Shown: positions 1 to 11,133 of the stretch, in pieces
Numbering within the stretch: the first letter of the stretch is position 1
Layout: the number at the start of each line of letters is the position of its first letter
NCBI RefSeq assembly: GCF_000711695.1
Contig: NW_013546962.1
Span: 43,867 to 107,866 of the forward strand
Length of the DNA stretch: 64,000 bases
Direction of reading: 5' to 3'
DNA from: Tilletiaria anomala UBC 951
Taxonomy: Eukaryota > Basidiomycota > Exobasidiomycetes > Georgefischeriales > Tilletiariaceae
The notes under the pieces: model-generated
Told to the model about the DNA's origin: nothing
Databases searched by the model: none
What the model saw: only the letters and a program-made list of their open reading frames with translations
Program-made: the position numbers and the translations under genes

Positions 1-517
1 AGGTCAACAGCGTGGTGTTTGACGTTGACTGCGGCGCAGCGTCAGAAGGTAGGCCTGGGCGCATACAGCCGCTAAAGATCCCTTTGCAATCTTCGGGGTA
101 CTGCTTGCTATCCTCAGGCTTGATTACCAGCTCTGGAAGGGCACGCGCCTCGACATTGTCCGGCAAGCGCCACTGCACCATATCCTCTGAGAGGTAGTGC
201 CCCCAGCTCATGTTGCCCCATTCGCTATCCAGAGGATTCCACTCGAAGAACAGGTGGTAGAATCCTCGCGCATCACCACGGTGCTCGCCATTGGGTTGCA
301 TGGACGGGACGAATCCCGGAGCACACGGGTCGCTCATCCAACCGTACGGTGCCTGCACATGGTACGACGGTCTGAACGTGTTGAATTCTCGTGCCGATAG
401 GAGGCGCTGCCGCGCTGCAGTCAACGCCTGCAGAGAGGTTATGTCCTCTCCCGATGCATACATAGGGGTCGCATCTTGCACCGAGGCACCCGAGCCGCCT
501 GTTGCGTCGTCGCCCAT
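1..517 (-). CDS. Glycoside hydrolase family 32 (invertase/inulinase-like), 3' end outside window
   Basis: N-terminal 172 codons of a GH32 protein that would hydrolyse beta-fructosides such as sucrose or fructans. From the ATG at 517 the frame is open to the window edge. About 45 residues in, the protein has RPSYHVQAPYGWMSDPCAPG, the GH32 first blade. The usual WMNDPNG motif is here WMSDPCAPG, keeping the Asp that acts as nucleophile in the family; the DPCAPG form is, from memory, typical of a fungal GH32 subgroup. FYHLFFEWNP and WGNMSWGHYLS then match the next conserved stretch. No signal peptide follows this ATG, so the enzyme may be intracellular unless an upstream exon exists; the frame stays open some way upstream. 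It is divergent from the sugar transporter at 1302, which suggests shared regulation. Family assignment is fairly sure; substrate is not. Confidence 0.7.
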   Translation of the reverse strand, partial: MGDDATGGSGASVQDATPMYASGEDITSLQALTAARQRLLSAREFNTFRPSYHVQAPYGWMSDPCAPGFVPSMQPNGEHRGDARGFYHLFFEWNPLDSEWGNMSWGHYLSEDMVQWRLPDNVEARALPELVIKPEDSKQYPEDCKGIFSGCMRPGLPSDAAPQSTSNTTLLT

Positions 518-1301
518 CACAGATGGGAATTTGGTGCTGGGGGTTTGGGAGGGGGGGGGGTCCAGTCTAATTGATAAGCCTCGAGCTGGCGGTCGAAGGT
601 GCTGCGATAGGCCACAGGCCACCGAGAGAGCGTGAGAAGCTGGCGCTGCACTTGGCCACCAAAAATAAAGCACTGTGGAGAGGGTGTGAGCGGCAAGGAG
701 ATGGTTGAGCCAAGTGGTAAACATACATCAGACACGACGGTGGACACCCATCCTTCGACTTGCCGATGTTGTCAATGTTGTCGAGGTCCTTCTTTGGGTC
801 GGCGGCCACGCATGCAACGGGGTCTGTGAATTACGCAACTAGGGTTACACAACTGGCCCTCGCTTGGGCAACTAGGGATACCTTGCATTCTCAAGCCATC
901 CATACAATTCCGTGCTTTCCGCCCCATCCCGAGTTGGCGGACCGGCCCATCACGACGGTACAAGGGCTGTGGATGTCGGAGTTGGTTGGGGTTGCCGTTC
1001 ATGACTAGCCTGCATCCCCCTGGTGGACGTCTTTTGCTGACCGAGAGCGTAACTATCGCGCCCGTCTGGAAACAAACTGAGAAGCTGGATGCGTTGAGGA
1101 GAGCCGCCAGCCTCCATCTCCCGCTATTCAACACGAGCGGTTCAGGCTTGGATTCCTCGCAGCCGTGCAAGCACGAGGTGCCGCTGAGGGAAGCACGTCC
1201 AATAGAGTGCCTGATGGGCTCGCATGCTCTCAGCGGGGTCGGAACACATTCGAGAGCACTGCCTACCTCATTTATGCCGCATGCTGAACAGAGAAGTATC
1301 C
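518..1301. promoter_or_regulatory. Divergent promoter region between GH32 gene and sugar transporter
   Basis: About 780 bp separates the two start codons and carries no convincing coding sequence. The word CAACTAGGG occurs twice near 837 and 870, with a related CAACTGGCCC between them, which may be a repeated regulator site. A GCGGGG word near 1238 resembles a CreA/Mig1-type site, but one such word is weak evidence. An ATG at 1224 is in frame with the transporter and could lengthen it by 26 residues. Confidence 0.4.
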
Positions 1302-3178
1302 ATGGGCGATAAGGAACCGCCTCCTGCCAACACGGCAGCTCCCGCTCTGCTCAAGAACATGCTTATCCTCTCTTCGGTCCCGACGCTCGACGCCGAGCGC
1401 GAGGTCGAGCTGACCCGGCGCAAGCCTTCTGCATTTGGAGGGGAGGCAGCTGATGTCAAGAGAGGATGTGAAGGAATCTCAGCGGAAGCTCTACGACCAA
1501 CGCAGCCTGAAGATTCGACAGAGGCCGCTCGATCGTCCTCGATTAACTTCCTGACGTGCTTTGCCGTCGCGGCGGCGGGAGCATCAGCAGCAGGATTTGG
1601 CTACGAAAATGCCATTATCGGCCCTTTAGCGGCGCTGCCCGCATTTGTCGAGCGGTATCAGAGCCCAAGCGACACAGCGTCGACGAGCAGTGGCTATGTC
1701 TTCACTGCAGTCCACCAGAACATCCTCTTCAGCATCCCACTCATAGGCTCCATTATTGGCGCAGTGCTGGCGACGCCACTCCAAAATCGATTCGGCAGGT
1801 GAGTTGTGGCTGTCCCCAGAGTGGTAGAGAGCTCTTCTAGACGCTGAAAGGCAAACCCCTTGTGCACGGCGGCAGGCGTGGTTCTTTGCTGCTATGCTAT
1901 GCGCTCTCGCTCGCACCATTGGTCCTCGAGCTTTTTGCGCCCAATCTCGCTGCGTTTGTGCTCGGCCGCTTCTGGAATGGTATCTACTACGGTGTGGCTT
2001 TAGCCGTCGGGCCTCTCTTCCTCGCCGACTTGGTCCCCGCCGCGATACGAGGGCGGGCAGTGTCCAGCCAGAACATCCTGACCGTCGGCAGTCAAACGCT
2101 CGCCACTGTCACCGTCTGGGCGACCGAGTCTCGCCAGGGCGCGCTGAGCTACAAGATCCCCCTCGCAGTCCAGTGTGCCATCCCAGTTGTGCTAATCGCG
2201 CTGACGCTGCCGCTGCCCGAGAGTCCTGCCTGGCTCGTCAGCAAGGGCCGCCGCGACGCGGCGCGGCGCTCGCTGGCGCGCCTGCGCAGTAGCTCGGCTC
2301 AACAGGTCTCCCTCGAGCTCGCCGAGCTCATCAAAGCGGAAGAGGATAAGGTTCGGATGGAGGCAAAGGTCCACTTCTGGGATATCTTCCGGCAAAGTCA
2401 GCTGGAGCGCACGATGGTCAGCGCGCTGATCTTCTCCTTGAACCAGTGCTCGGGAATCATCCTCAGCACGACCTTCAGCGCGCTCTTCCTCGTCCAGCTC
2501 GGCGTTGCGCAGCCGTTCCTACTCAACGTCGCTAGCAGCCTCTGTCAGCTGGCCGGCGCGATCACCGCGCCATTGTTCATGGATCGCGTAGGCCGACGGC
2601 CACTGGCCATCTACGGCATCGCGTTCCTCGCCCTGATCGACTTCACCACCGGCGCACTGGCGTTCTACATAAACAATGAGCGGCCGCAGATTGCGATGAC
2701 GATTGCGGCGCTGTCGTTCATCTTCAACTTTTTCTGGACGCTGTCTTTCTACTCGATTTCGCTCCTAACGCCGTCCGAGTATCCTGCCGTGCATCTGCGC
2801 ACGCCCACGATGAGCTATGCGATCTTCAACGGCCAGGTCACCGCGGTCGTCACGACATTCGTCGTCCCGCAGCTCACTGCGGCCGACGCGGCGGGCTTGG
2901 GCGCCAAGACGTACATGATCTTTGGGGCGATGAACGTCGTCTTTGTCCTGCTCGCGTACGTCTACCTCCCCGAGACGGCCGGCCGGACGCCGCGCGAGAT
3001 CGAGGAGCTCTACCGCTCCGGTTTGCCGAAGCGCGCGTGGGCAACCGCCAGCGTTGGCGCACAGTGCTCGCAAATCGAGACTGAAGAGAGCATGCAGCGG
3101 ATCGTGACGAGCACTACGCATGCCACGGACAAGACGGCGAACGACGCGCCTATCCTTGTCACAACAGGAGCAGCATAA
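1302..3178 (+). CDS. MFS sugar porter, MAL (alpha-glucoside/oligosaccharide permease) type
   Basis: Two exons, 1302-1798 and 1876-3178, joined across a 77-nt intron that restores NRFGRRGS, the loop 2-3 signature of sugar porters. The product is about 599 residues, or 625 if the ATG at 1224 is used. About twelve hydrophobic segments follow a hydrophilic N-terminus of roughly 80 residues. The second-half signature MDRVGRRPL, the PESPAWL motif before the central loop and PETAGRTPREIEELY at the end of the last membrane span are all present. PESPAWLVSKGR is most like the fungal maltose/alpha-glucoside proton symporters rather than monosaccharide carriers; that is recall-based. It should sit in the plasma membrane. 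Divergence from a GH32 gene suggests import of a fructose-containing oligosaccharide. The family is sure, the substrate unknown. Confidence 0.9.
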
Positions 3179-5082
3179 TCGGCGGCGGCGACGGCGTTGC
3201 CATGACTGCAATGTGCATTCCCTCATAGTCTCGCATTTTCACTAAGTCTTTACATATATGCACCCCATCCTATATCAAAACATTCCGTCAACCACGCGGA
3301 ACAACTTCCTCTCCTTTCTTCTCTCTCTCTGTTCCATCACACATGCACTCGCAACGTGTACAGTACTGAGATCTTTTTGTATTGAATTATTCTATTGATT
3401 TGCTTGGCGTCCTCCCCTGCAGGTGTAACTTCTTCCTTCCCATGCTTGAGCTTCACCTTTCACGTACGACGTGCAAAGCTGCGCTTGGACGTTGCATCTC
3501 GTATATAGCACGCATCAGGAGGCCCCACTGTAGCTACGAAACGCCTACAAGTACGCAAGCCGACCTGCAAAAGCGACGAATACATAGTCTCGCTTCTCAA
3601 CGGCCAAAACGTGCACAAAGATGTGCGGCATTCGTTGCGCATGTCGAAGGAGCTGTGGCCGGCGATGAAGAAATGCCGTGCGGGTTGCCACTTGCTGTGG
3701 ACAAAGCCAGCTTTGCATACGGCGGCAGATACGGATCCGCGCCCGCATGACTGCTGAAGCGATGAAGCACGCTGAGCGCCGACATTTCCCGTGCTCGTTG
3801 GCGCACACGGACCTGCACTTAGGCACCGGCTCTTGCTGGTCTCATGATCGTCACCTGCAACGGCCCGAGAGGGAAGGAGACACAGAGTGCGCACGCATGG
3901 GTCGCCGTCGGAATGTGATCAGACTTTTACACTGGTTTGCACAAGGGGACAAATAAAAGCAGAGGAAGCGGAAGTCTAAGCCGGGTGCGCGCTGGGCCTC
4001 GGTGCAGCGCTCCTCATTCCTCTTCGGGCCCTCGTCATCATCAGCATCTGAGAGTCATGCATCGATTGATGGGATGAATGGGATGGATGAATGGAACGGC
4101 TACAAATGGCGGCCCGGAGGATCTCGGCCGGGGCCGGGAAAGCAAACAAGGAAAAGAAAAAAGGGCAACCCGCAGGCTGACTGTTGAGAGTGGGAAAGCA
4201 AGGGAACCAGAAAAAGAAAGTAATGCACTTTTCCCCGCGGGTCCCGCGGGGCTGCGGACTAGATTCGAGACTGACTCATAGTAGAAAACGGTCCGTCCTT
4301 TGGCAAAGTCCCGGGCGGTGATGAATGGGGGATGGGTTTGGTAAGATGGACAAGTTGTTGGTTGCGCCCTGATCAGGCGAGCAAAATGAAGGCCTGGTAT
4401 CGGACGCGGACATAAGCTGCGTCTCGATCGCCAGGAGAGAAAGAGGGCATGTGTACTGTATCTTCGGGGCCCGCTCGCCAATGCATGGTGGCTCTCCCGA
4501 CTTGAATTGATTGTTGTGCCCAGTGTGCTCCCTTTCGGCGCCGTGCTCCCGCGAAACACGCCATTATCGCATTCGGTCGTGTGCAGTCTCCGGGATGGGG
4601 CCAATCCAATTCAACCCCCCATCTCCCCGCAGCTTTGGTGACGGGTGCCGTACATGCATGAGCTATGCTCCGCTCCCGCTGGGCTCTCTTCGTCCTAGGT
4701 TTATGCATGGCACGTTGATATAGATACATAGACCTGGTTCGCTCGGCTCGCGGTGGGCGGGAGTGGGCAGAGTGTTTGGTTAGGCTCCCAAAGCCATGTC
4801 CACCACCCATGACGCGTGTAGGGATGGGGGGAGAGACATACAGCAGTAAGCTGCTTCCAATGTACTAACTCCATAGTAAATAGCAAAAGCTGCAATACAT
4901 ACTGAATCAGCCGCTCCAAAGCGACCGACCCTATGACGGCGGTAGCCGGAAGAAGACGCCGACGACGATAATTGATAAAGAGAAAAAGACTTCCGGCAAG
5001 GGTCCGACGCAGCGTGTTGAATTTACCCTGGCAGCAACCAGCAGTCGCTTTTATACCGGCACCCCTCGAGCCGCTCGTCTAC
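3179..5082. other. Intergenic, no gene recognised
   Basis: About 1.9 kb of stop-rich sequence with only short ORFs in all frames and no family match that I can see. CT-rich patches near 3300-3330 probably belong to the transporter 3' region. A perfect GC palindrome lies at 4233-4251. The upstream control region of the next gene should lie in the right half. Confidence 0.5.
4233..4251. repeat. Perfect 19-bp GC palindrome
   Basis: CCCCGCGGG, a single T, then CCCGCGGGG: nine-base arms around a one-base centre, containing two CCGCGG cores. It lies in non-coding DNA between the transporter and the Ser-rich gene. Zn2Cys6 regulators often bind inverted CGG triplets, so this could be an operator; nothing else in the sequence supports that. 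Confidence 0.7.
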
Positions 5083-5172
5083 ATGGCGAGGGCTGCTACG
5101 GAAATCGCACTTGCTGCTGCAAGTGCAAGTCGTGGTGCTGGTGATGGTACTGGCGATGCAACCGTGCTTGAT
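5083..5172 (+). other. Candidate first coding exon of the Ser-rich gene
   Basis: An ATG at 5083 opens 30 codons that end exactly at a strong GTGAGT donor at 5173. The exon is phase 0, and so is the exon that starts after the acceptor at 5805, so joining them gives an unbroken protein. The implied intron of 633 nt is much longer than any other in the window, and the 5600-5700 stretch is CT-rich like a 5' leader, so the true first exon could lie elsewhere. Confidence 0.3.
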
Positions 5173-5805
5173 GTGAGTAGTACAGACGAATGGGGTGCGC
5201 CGCGCAGGCTATTCATGCCCGGCCGGCGACCGAGGGCGAACGAGGAGGAGGCCATGCATGGTGCATTGCGCATGCACGCTCCCATGCTCTTGCCGCGTCC
5301 AAGCGAGGTTTCTGCTATTAGCTAGTCAAAGCAAGGAAAAAAAACAAGGACCTTATCAAGCGGCATTCTTTGGGAGGCCGCTGCAAACACGCAAGCACCG
5401 CACAACTCAGCCCGGCCCTCGCGTTCATGAGGACCGCTCTGTAGGATTGCGGAATGGCATGCTCGGAAGGCCAATGGGCGGCTGAAGCCGCATCATTCCC
5501 TTCAAGCTTTGGTCCATTTTGGAGCTGCTCAACTGACGCACGGACTCTCTTGCTTGCTTCCCTTCTTCTCCCTTTGGTCGCGCATTTTCTCAACTTCTTC
5601 GCTCCCTCGGTACTGGTATTCTTCCCCGTTCCTTTCGGGACCCCATCGCACCGACACGACGGGACCTTCTCTCTCGTCCCGCGTTCTTCGGCCCGCGTTT
5701 GATGAACCAACGACTGACTGATTGGCAAATAATAAACGATATGACGACGGACGGCAATAACACTACATTTCATGCGCACGCAAATTCCGGTGCTAATTGC
5801 AACAG

Positions 5806-8800
5806 GCATCATCATCATCATCCGCACACGGGCCTGCGCAAAGTCCAGCGCAAACGTCGCAAGGCAAGTCACTATCGCTGTCCTCCAGCGAGTCGCATTA
5901 TCGCGGCGTCTCCTCCTACAGCACCGCCCAATTCGTGTCGGTCATCACGGGCTCGTCGACGCCGGTCGTGTCCCCCGCCCCTTCGCATCGACCCAGAAGG
6001 AGGGACCGTGAAGCGAGCGACGCGACGCTCGACGCCAACCACCCGTCCTCTGCTGCCCCTCACCCACACCAGAAGCACAGCCACGCCAGATCGGCGTTCT
6101 CGTCCCCTAAGCACACTCAGTACGCACGCCACACCCGCGGCGGCGGCGGCGGCGGCGACGAGGAGGAGGACGAACAGCTTCCCGGTGCAAGTCCCGCCCG
6201 CGGTACTGCCGTGACGCCGGCGCTCAACAGGCATCTCCAGCCGCGGCAACGTGAACGCGAAGCAGCAAGCGCGCGCAACGCAAGGGCAGAGAAGCACGAC
6301 GAAGCCAGTTCCAGCTCCAGCGGCGGGCCCCTCAGCCTAGGCGGCATCGCCGCGGCGGCCGGTGGGACGATCTCAAACTTCTTCGGCGGCCTCGGCCGCA
6401 GTGCCTCGCACTCCCTCCGCTCGGCCACTGGTGGTGCTTACGCGCAGCAATATCAGGCTGAGCGCGAGCGCGATTCCAACTACAATTCCAGTAGCAAACA
6501 CACAGCAGCAGGAGCAGGACCAGACTCGGCCGCTGACACGGCGCATGCAAATGACGACAGCATGATGCTCATGGCTACCGTGCCAGAACATCCGCCTTCC
6601 TTCGACAGCGCTGGCATCGCTGGCGCAGGGACGAGCGGCTTCCAGCGCAGCGTCGATTCCACCGCTTCGCCTGCCTCTGTTTCCGCCACGCAGCGCAGGA
6701 ACCGCCGCAGCCTCAACGTGAGCGAGGGCGCCGTCCCTCTCTCTGGCCCTGCGTCCGGCGCCGCCGGATCGATCAAGAGCAAGAAGAAGGGGGCACCGCC
6801 CGAGTTACTTGTTATCGTGAGTGGGCCCACATCATTTCTGAGCTGTGATCGATCGGTTCCTGACGCCATCTCCTGGTGGAAATGTGCTTCTGCTTCCGGC
6901 GCTCGGCAGGTAAGGCCCCCGCCGTCGAAGCACGTGCACCCGTTTACTATGCAGGTGCAACTAGTCACCCCGCTCAGCGGCTCACAGCAGGGTGCGAGCC
7001 GGCCCTCGATCGACGGCGGGCGCTCGAGCATGGACAGCGCGCGCCTCCGCAGCTCGTCCCCTGTCGTCTTTCCCGATGATCCCCCACAAGCGGGTGTGGA
7101 CACATCTTCGGCATCGGGAAAAGAGCGCAGGCGCATGTCCTCCTCCTCCATCGACCCACCCAGCATCCCGCGCGGAACGCTCGACCGCAGCTTCAGCATG
7201 TCCAGTACCGTCTCCGACGCCTCGTCCGGCGCCGCGAGCGCCAGCTTCCACGCTCCACAGCCGGGGCATGGGGCAGGCCCAGCTGCAGCCTTGCAGCGCA
7301 GCTCGCGCGTCATGCCGCTGTACAATCTGTCGTTCCACGCCATCCTGCCGACAACCATCACGGACGCAGGGACTGACCAGCGCGTCGCAAAGGTAAGCAA
7401 GAAGGGACATATCGAACTGGATGGGTTTGGCGTGCTCGAGCCGCACGAACTCGTCATTGGCGTTAGCGACCTCGCCACGCTGCACCGGGCTACGCTTGCA
7501 GCAAATGTAGTGGCTGCTACTACTGTTGCTCCTGCTGCGGATACCGCGGCAGCCGTGCAAGGGGAAGGCCAGCCGTTACACAACATCGCGCCGCCGCAAC
7601 GGTCGTCGATGCTCGACACGACCGATAGCTCGACCTTCAGCACGAGCAACGGCAGCAAGAGCATTCCGTCCGGCGTCATCCCTGCGCCGTGCTCGGCAAA
7701 GCAGAGTGCCTCTGCAGCTGCGGGACCTGGTACCGTCGAGCCGCCGACCGGCTTCCAGGCGACGGCGCCCGAAGCGAAAGCGTTCGACGGGGATAAAATT
7801 GGGGCAAAGCTCATCCGCGGCATCAAGCGACTCAGCCTCGCTTCGCAGAGTAAGAGCCAAGGACAACAACAACAGCAGCAGCAGCAGCCGCAGTCCCCTC
7901 ATGGGTCGCATGGTATCCTCTCGCCTGCTTCATCGCTGGTCAGCATCGTTAGCCAAGGCTCGCGCTTGCGCACCAGTCTCGACGTGACTTCGCATGCACA
8001 AGTTCTGGCAGAGAACATAAGCCTTGCCTCGCGCGGTGCTACCCTACTCTCTGGTGTTACAGTCGCGACCGACTCGCTGCCGATGGTACCGCTCGAGCGC
8101 AAGCCGGGCCAAAAGCGCGCAGAGGGTTACTACTGGACCGTGCGCAAGTGGACGCGCAAACTCGACGAGCAGCTGCACCACTCTGGCGCTGAGTGCGAAG
8201 CCAGACGTCACGCCAAACCGACTGAGTCTGCCGCCGCGCAGCAGCTCGACGGATTCGGACCCGGCCAGAACGAGATCCTCACCAAGGTCTGGAAACGCTT
8301 CAACCTCGTCAACCGCATGGGCGGATCCGAAGTTCACCCGGATGTGCGCAGCATCCCCTTCCGCCTCGAGTGGACGCGCGACACGCAGCGCATCCATCGC
8401 CGTCGCGCGACAGAGGAAGCTCGCGCTGCGGCGCAGGCCGGGATCGTGCCCAGGCGCACGCCGTCGCAGCTCCGCGGTGGCGGTGGCGACAACAGCAGCA
8501 ACAGGCCTGGATCGCGGCACAACTCGACAACGCTGCGCCCTGCGCTCATACCGAATACCTTGCACGGCTCGCGCCCGAGCTCGATGCACGGAGGCTCACA
8601 GGCCGCTGCGGAGGTCTCGAGCGTTAGCGGCAGCAGCGCCATCGACCACGGGGACCGCTCACGCGGTACTGAAGAGGACAGCTCTTTGGACCATGATCGG
8701 TCTATACCTACGTATGATGACGATGACGAGTCCGATCCCGAGGACAGCGAGACGCCCTGGTCGTGTCATCTCGTCCTCGGTCCTCAAACTCGCATCCCGA

Positions 8801-9097
8801 TCGGCACGCTTGTTCCGGTGAGTAGCACTGAGCGGAGTTTCATCATCTCAGAGCATTCAGAGATGACGGCAAATGTTCCATTTTTCTCCACTGTCCATAC
8901 AGGCCCCGCACCATCCCGCTCTCATCGCGCAGCTCGCCATCCCGTTCCCGCTGCCGGACCTGCGAACCTCGGGTCTGGGTGCAGACGGCGCAGGCCTGAC
9001 GCGCGAAGAGCTAAAGGACATCATCAATGTCACTGTCCTCCACCTTGTTGTACGCGAATCGTTCGGCGGCTTGGGAAAAAAGAAGGGCAAGAAGTAG
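5806..9097 (+). CDS. Large Ser/Ala-rich protein of unknown function (5' end uncertain)
   Basis: Exons 5806-6816, 6910-8817 and 8903-9097 give about 1,037 residues. The frame has a stop just upstream (5794) and no early ATG, and a good branch site plus CAG acceptor precede 5806, so an upstream exon must supply the start. The N-terminal half is low complexity (Ser, Ala, Gly and His runs, a Gln tract near 7862). Ordered islands are PPPSKHVHPFTMQVQLV, a stretch with LDGFGVLEPHEL, YYWTVRKWTRKLDEQLH, EVWK-like KVWKRFNLVNRMGG and a C-terminus ending in LHLVVRESFGGLGKKKGKK. I do not recognise the family; it resembles poorly studied proteins conserved among basidiomycetes. The first internal intron (93 nt) is stop-free and a multiple of three, so retaining it would insert 31 residues. 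It ends 239 bp from the convergent eIF2-gamma gene. Confidence 0.75.
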
Positions 9098-9336
9098 GCA
9101 GGCTAAGTTGTCCAGACGCAAGCCGCCTTCTCCGCATCGTTCCGTCACGCAAGCTTGGTCGTTGTACTTCTGACTGCCTCGCTCTGGCTCTTGACACACC
9201 TCTACTCACTCATCCATCTTGTATCATAGATTCCACTGTTACGCAAGAAAAATAGATACCCCTCGAGGAAGGGAGAGGAGATGTGTGTGCGTACGTGTAT
9301 ACCTTGGTACTATCTATGGTACATGGCGCTTGCGCC

Positions 9337-11133
9337 TCACTTCTCCGGCTCGACGGTCGTACCAGCTCGAACAGTACCCTGCGCGGAAATCGAAAGGTAG
9401 ATTGTCAGCAACGCTCCAACGCCTGCTGGTACATCCTCGTTGGCTTACTCACCCAACCAATCAGACGCCAATGCTTGTCGATTCTCCGACTGAGTGCAAT
9501 CTTCTCCCCAATCTCAGTGCAAGCCGGGCTGGTGAGGAAGATCTTGGCGAGATCCGCCTTGACGCTCATCACTCTCCCGCCGGTGGAGGTGGAGCCGATG
9601 TTGACCATGAGCACCTCGTTCTTCTCGAGCTTCTTGACCTTTGTCTGCTTCTTGTCATCGGAACGGACACCGAGTAGGCGGCGCAGGAGGTAGTAGTTTA
9701 TCTCCAGCTCGGTATAGATGGCGGGAAGCTGGCCGACGGCGCCGAGAACCTGCCCGACGAGTCGGTCCGCACGGCAGAGCGTCGGGTCGATCTTGGTACC
9801 AACACCGATCAGGCCACCGGGAACGGCAAAGTCGAGCTGGTTCTGCTCGGCAAGAAGTGAAGCGATGCGCGAGTGGATAGGCCGGCAGTGCACGCGCCCT
9901 TCGTTGTCCTTCGTCACGATACCCGGGCGCACCTCGATTTCCTGGCCGACTTGCAGAACACCGTTGAGGATTGAGCCACCCGCGACGCCGCCTTTCAGCT
10001 CATCGACCTCGGCACCAGGCTTGTTGACATCAAAGGAGCGGATGACAATCAGCTTGGGCGACGCACGGAAGTCGCGTATCGGGACCGGCACGCGCTTGAC
10101 CAGGTACTCGCACACGGCGTCGATGTTGTACTTAAGCTGTGCCGAAATGGGGACGATCGGCGCGCTCTTGGCGACGGTGCCCTTGACGAAATCCGTGATG
10201 GACTTCCAGTGCTCCTCGGCGGCAGTTTCGCGGATGAGGTCGACCTTGTTCTGCAAGATGATGATGTGCTCCAGCCGCATGATCTCCACCGCCGCCAGAT
10301 GCTCCGATGTCTGCGGCTGCGGGCACGGCTCATTGCCGGCGATAAGCAGCAGCGCCGCGTCCATGACGGCTGCACCGTTGAGCATCGTTGCCATCAGAAT
10401 GTCGTGCCCAGGGCAATCAACGAATGAGACATGTCTGTGTGTGCACAGTTTCACAATGGGCCAGCATTTCTCGTTTCAACATTTCTGCATCCCGAGGCAT
10501 ACATCCAGCCTTCCAGTAATGCTCGCCAAGACTCACCTCAGCAGCTTGTATGTGCCACCACACCCTAGTCGCTCGCAAGGCGGGTCGTCCTGCTTGCTCG
10601 AAGGGAAAGATCGGTAGCACCCCGGTCGCGGGCAGGCCTCGTTGTCGCATTTGTAGATCTGTGCATGGATGATGGGGGATGCGAAGTCAGCTTGTCTCTT
10701 CCTATGGCTGATCGCCTGTTTCTCGTTCCGGCACTCTCGCACCTTTGCGTTGGCATACCCTAGCTTGATGGTGATGTTTCGGACGAGCTCGTTCTTGAAG
10801 CGGACCGTCTGGACGCCGGAGATGGCCTTGACGACGGTGGACTTGCCATGGGCTACATGCCCGATAGTGCCGATGTTGATGGTGGCCTGCTTGCTGATTA
10901 CCTCTGGACTCAGCGGATTGAGGTTGTCGACGTCTTGAGGAGCCAAGCATTGTGGGGGGTTTTATGTCAGCACCGACGGGCGAGGATGTCGTCCGACCAC
11001 CAGGACCGCAGCTGCGCGGCGTTCGGCGCCCGACTTTCGCTCGACACTCACCAATAGAGACCTTTTTGATCCCCTCGGCGATGCTCTCCACCGCTGCAGC
11101 CCCTGCGCCGCCATTTGCTGATTCAGCTGCCAT
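9337..11133 (-). CDS. GCD11: Translation initiation factor eIF2 subunit gamma
   Basis: Four exons: 11133-11052, 10933-10537, 10434-9453 and 9378-9337, giving 500 residues. This is the GTP-binding core of eIF2, which delivers initiator Met-tRNA to the 40S ribosome in the cytosol. The P-loop GHVAHGKST lies at about residues 52-60, DCPGHD is the G3 motif, NKVDL is G4 and SAQL is G5. Between G1 and G3 is the gamma-specific zinc knuckle with [11 protein letters not shown] and CERLGC. The EF-Tu-like domains II and III follow. The last exon codes only [13 protein letters not shown] after LIGW, matching the conserved end of the family and confirming the third intron. It is divergent from the PPR-like gene. 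A single-copy essential gene is expected. Confidence 0.97.

Noticed and set aside
4041-4604. 187-codon minus-strand ORF in the 3.2-5.1 kb gap
   Set aside because: It starts at TTG, not ATG, has no motif and overlaps the GC palindrome; treated as chance.
6480-7826. 448-codon minus-strand ORF opposite the Ser-rich gene
   Set aside because: It mirrors low-complexity GC-rich codons on the plus strand, shows no motif, and the plus frame has ordered islands and splice sites.
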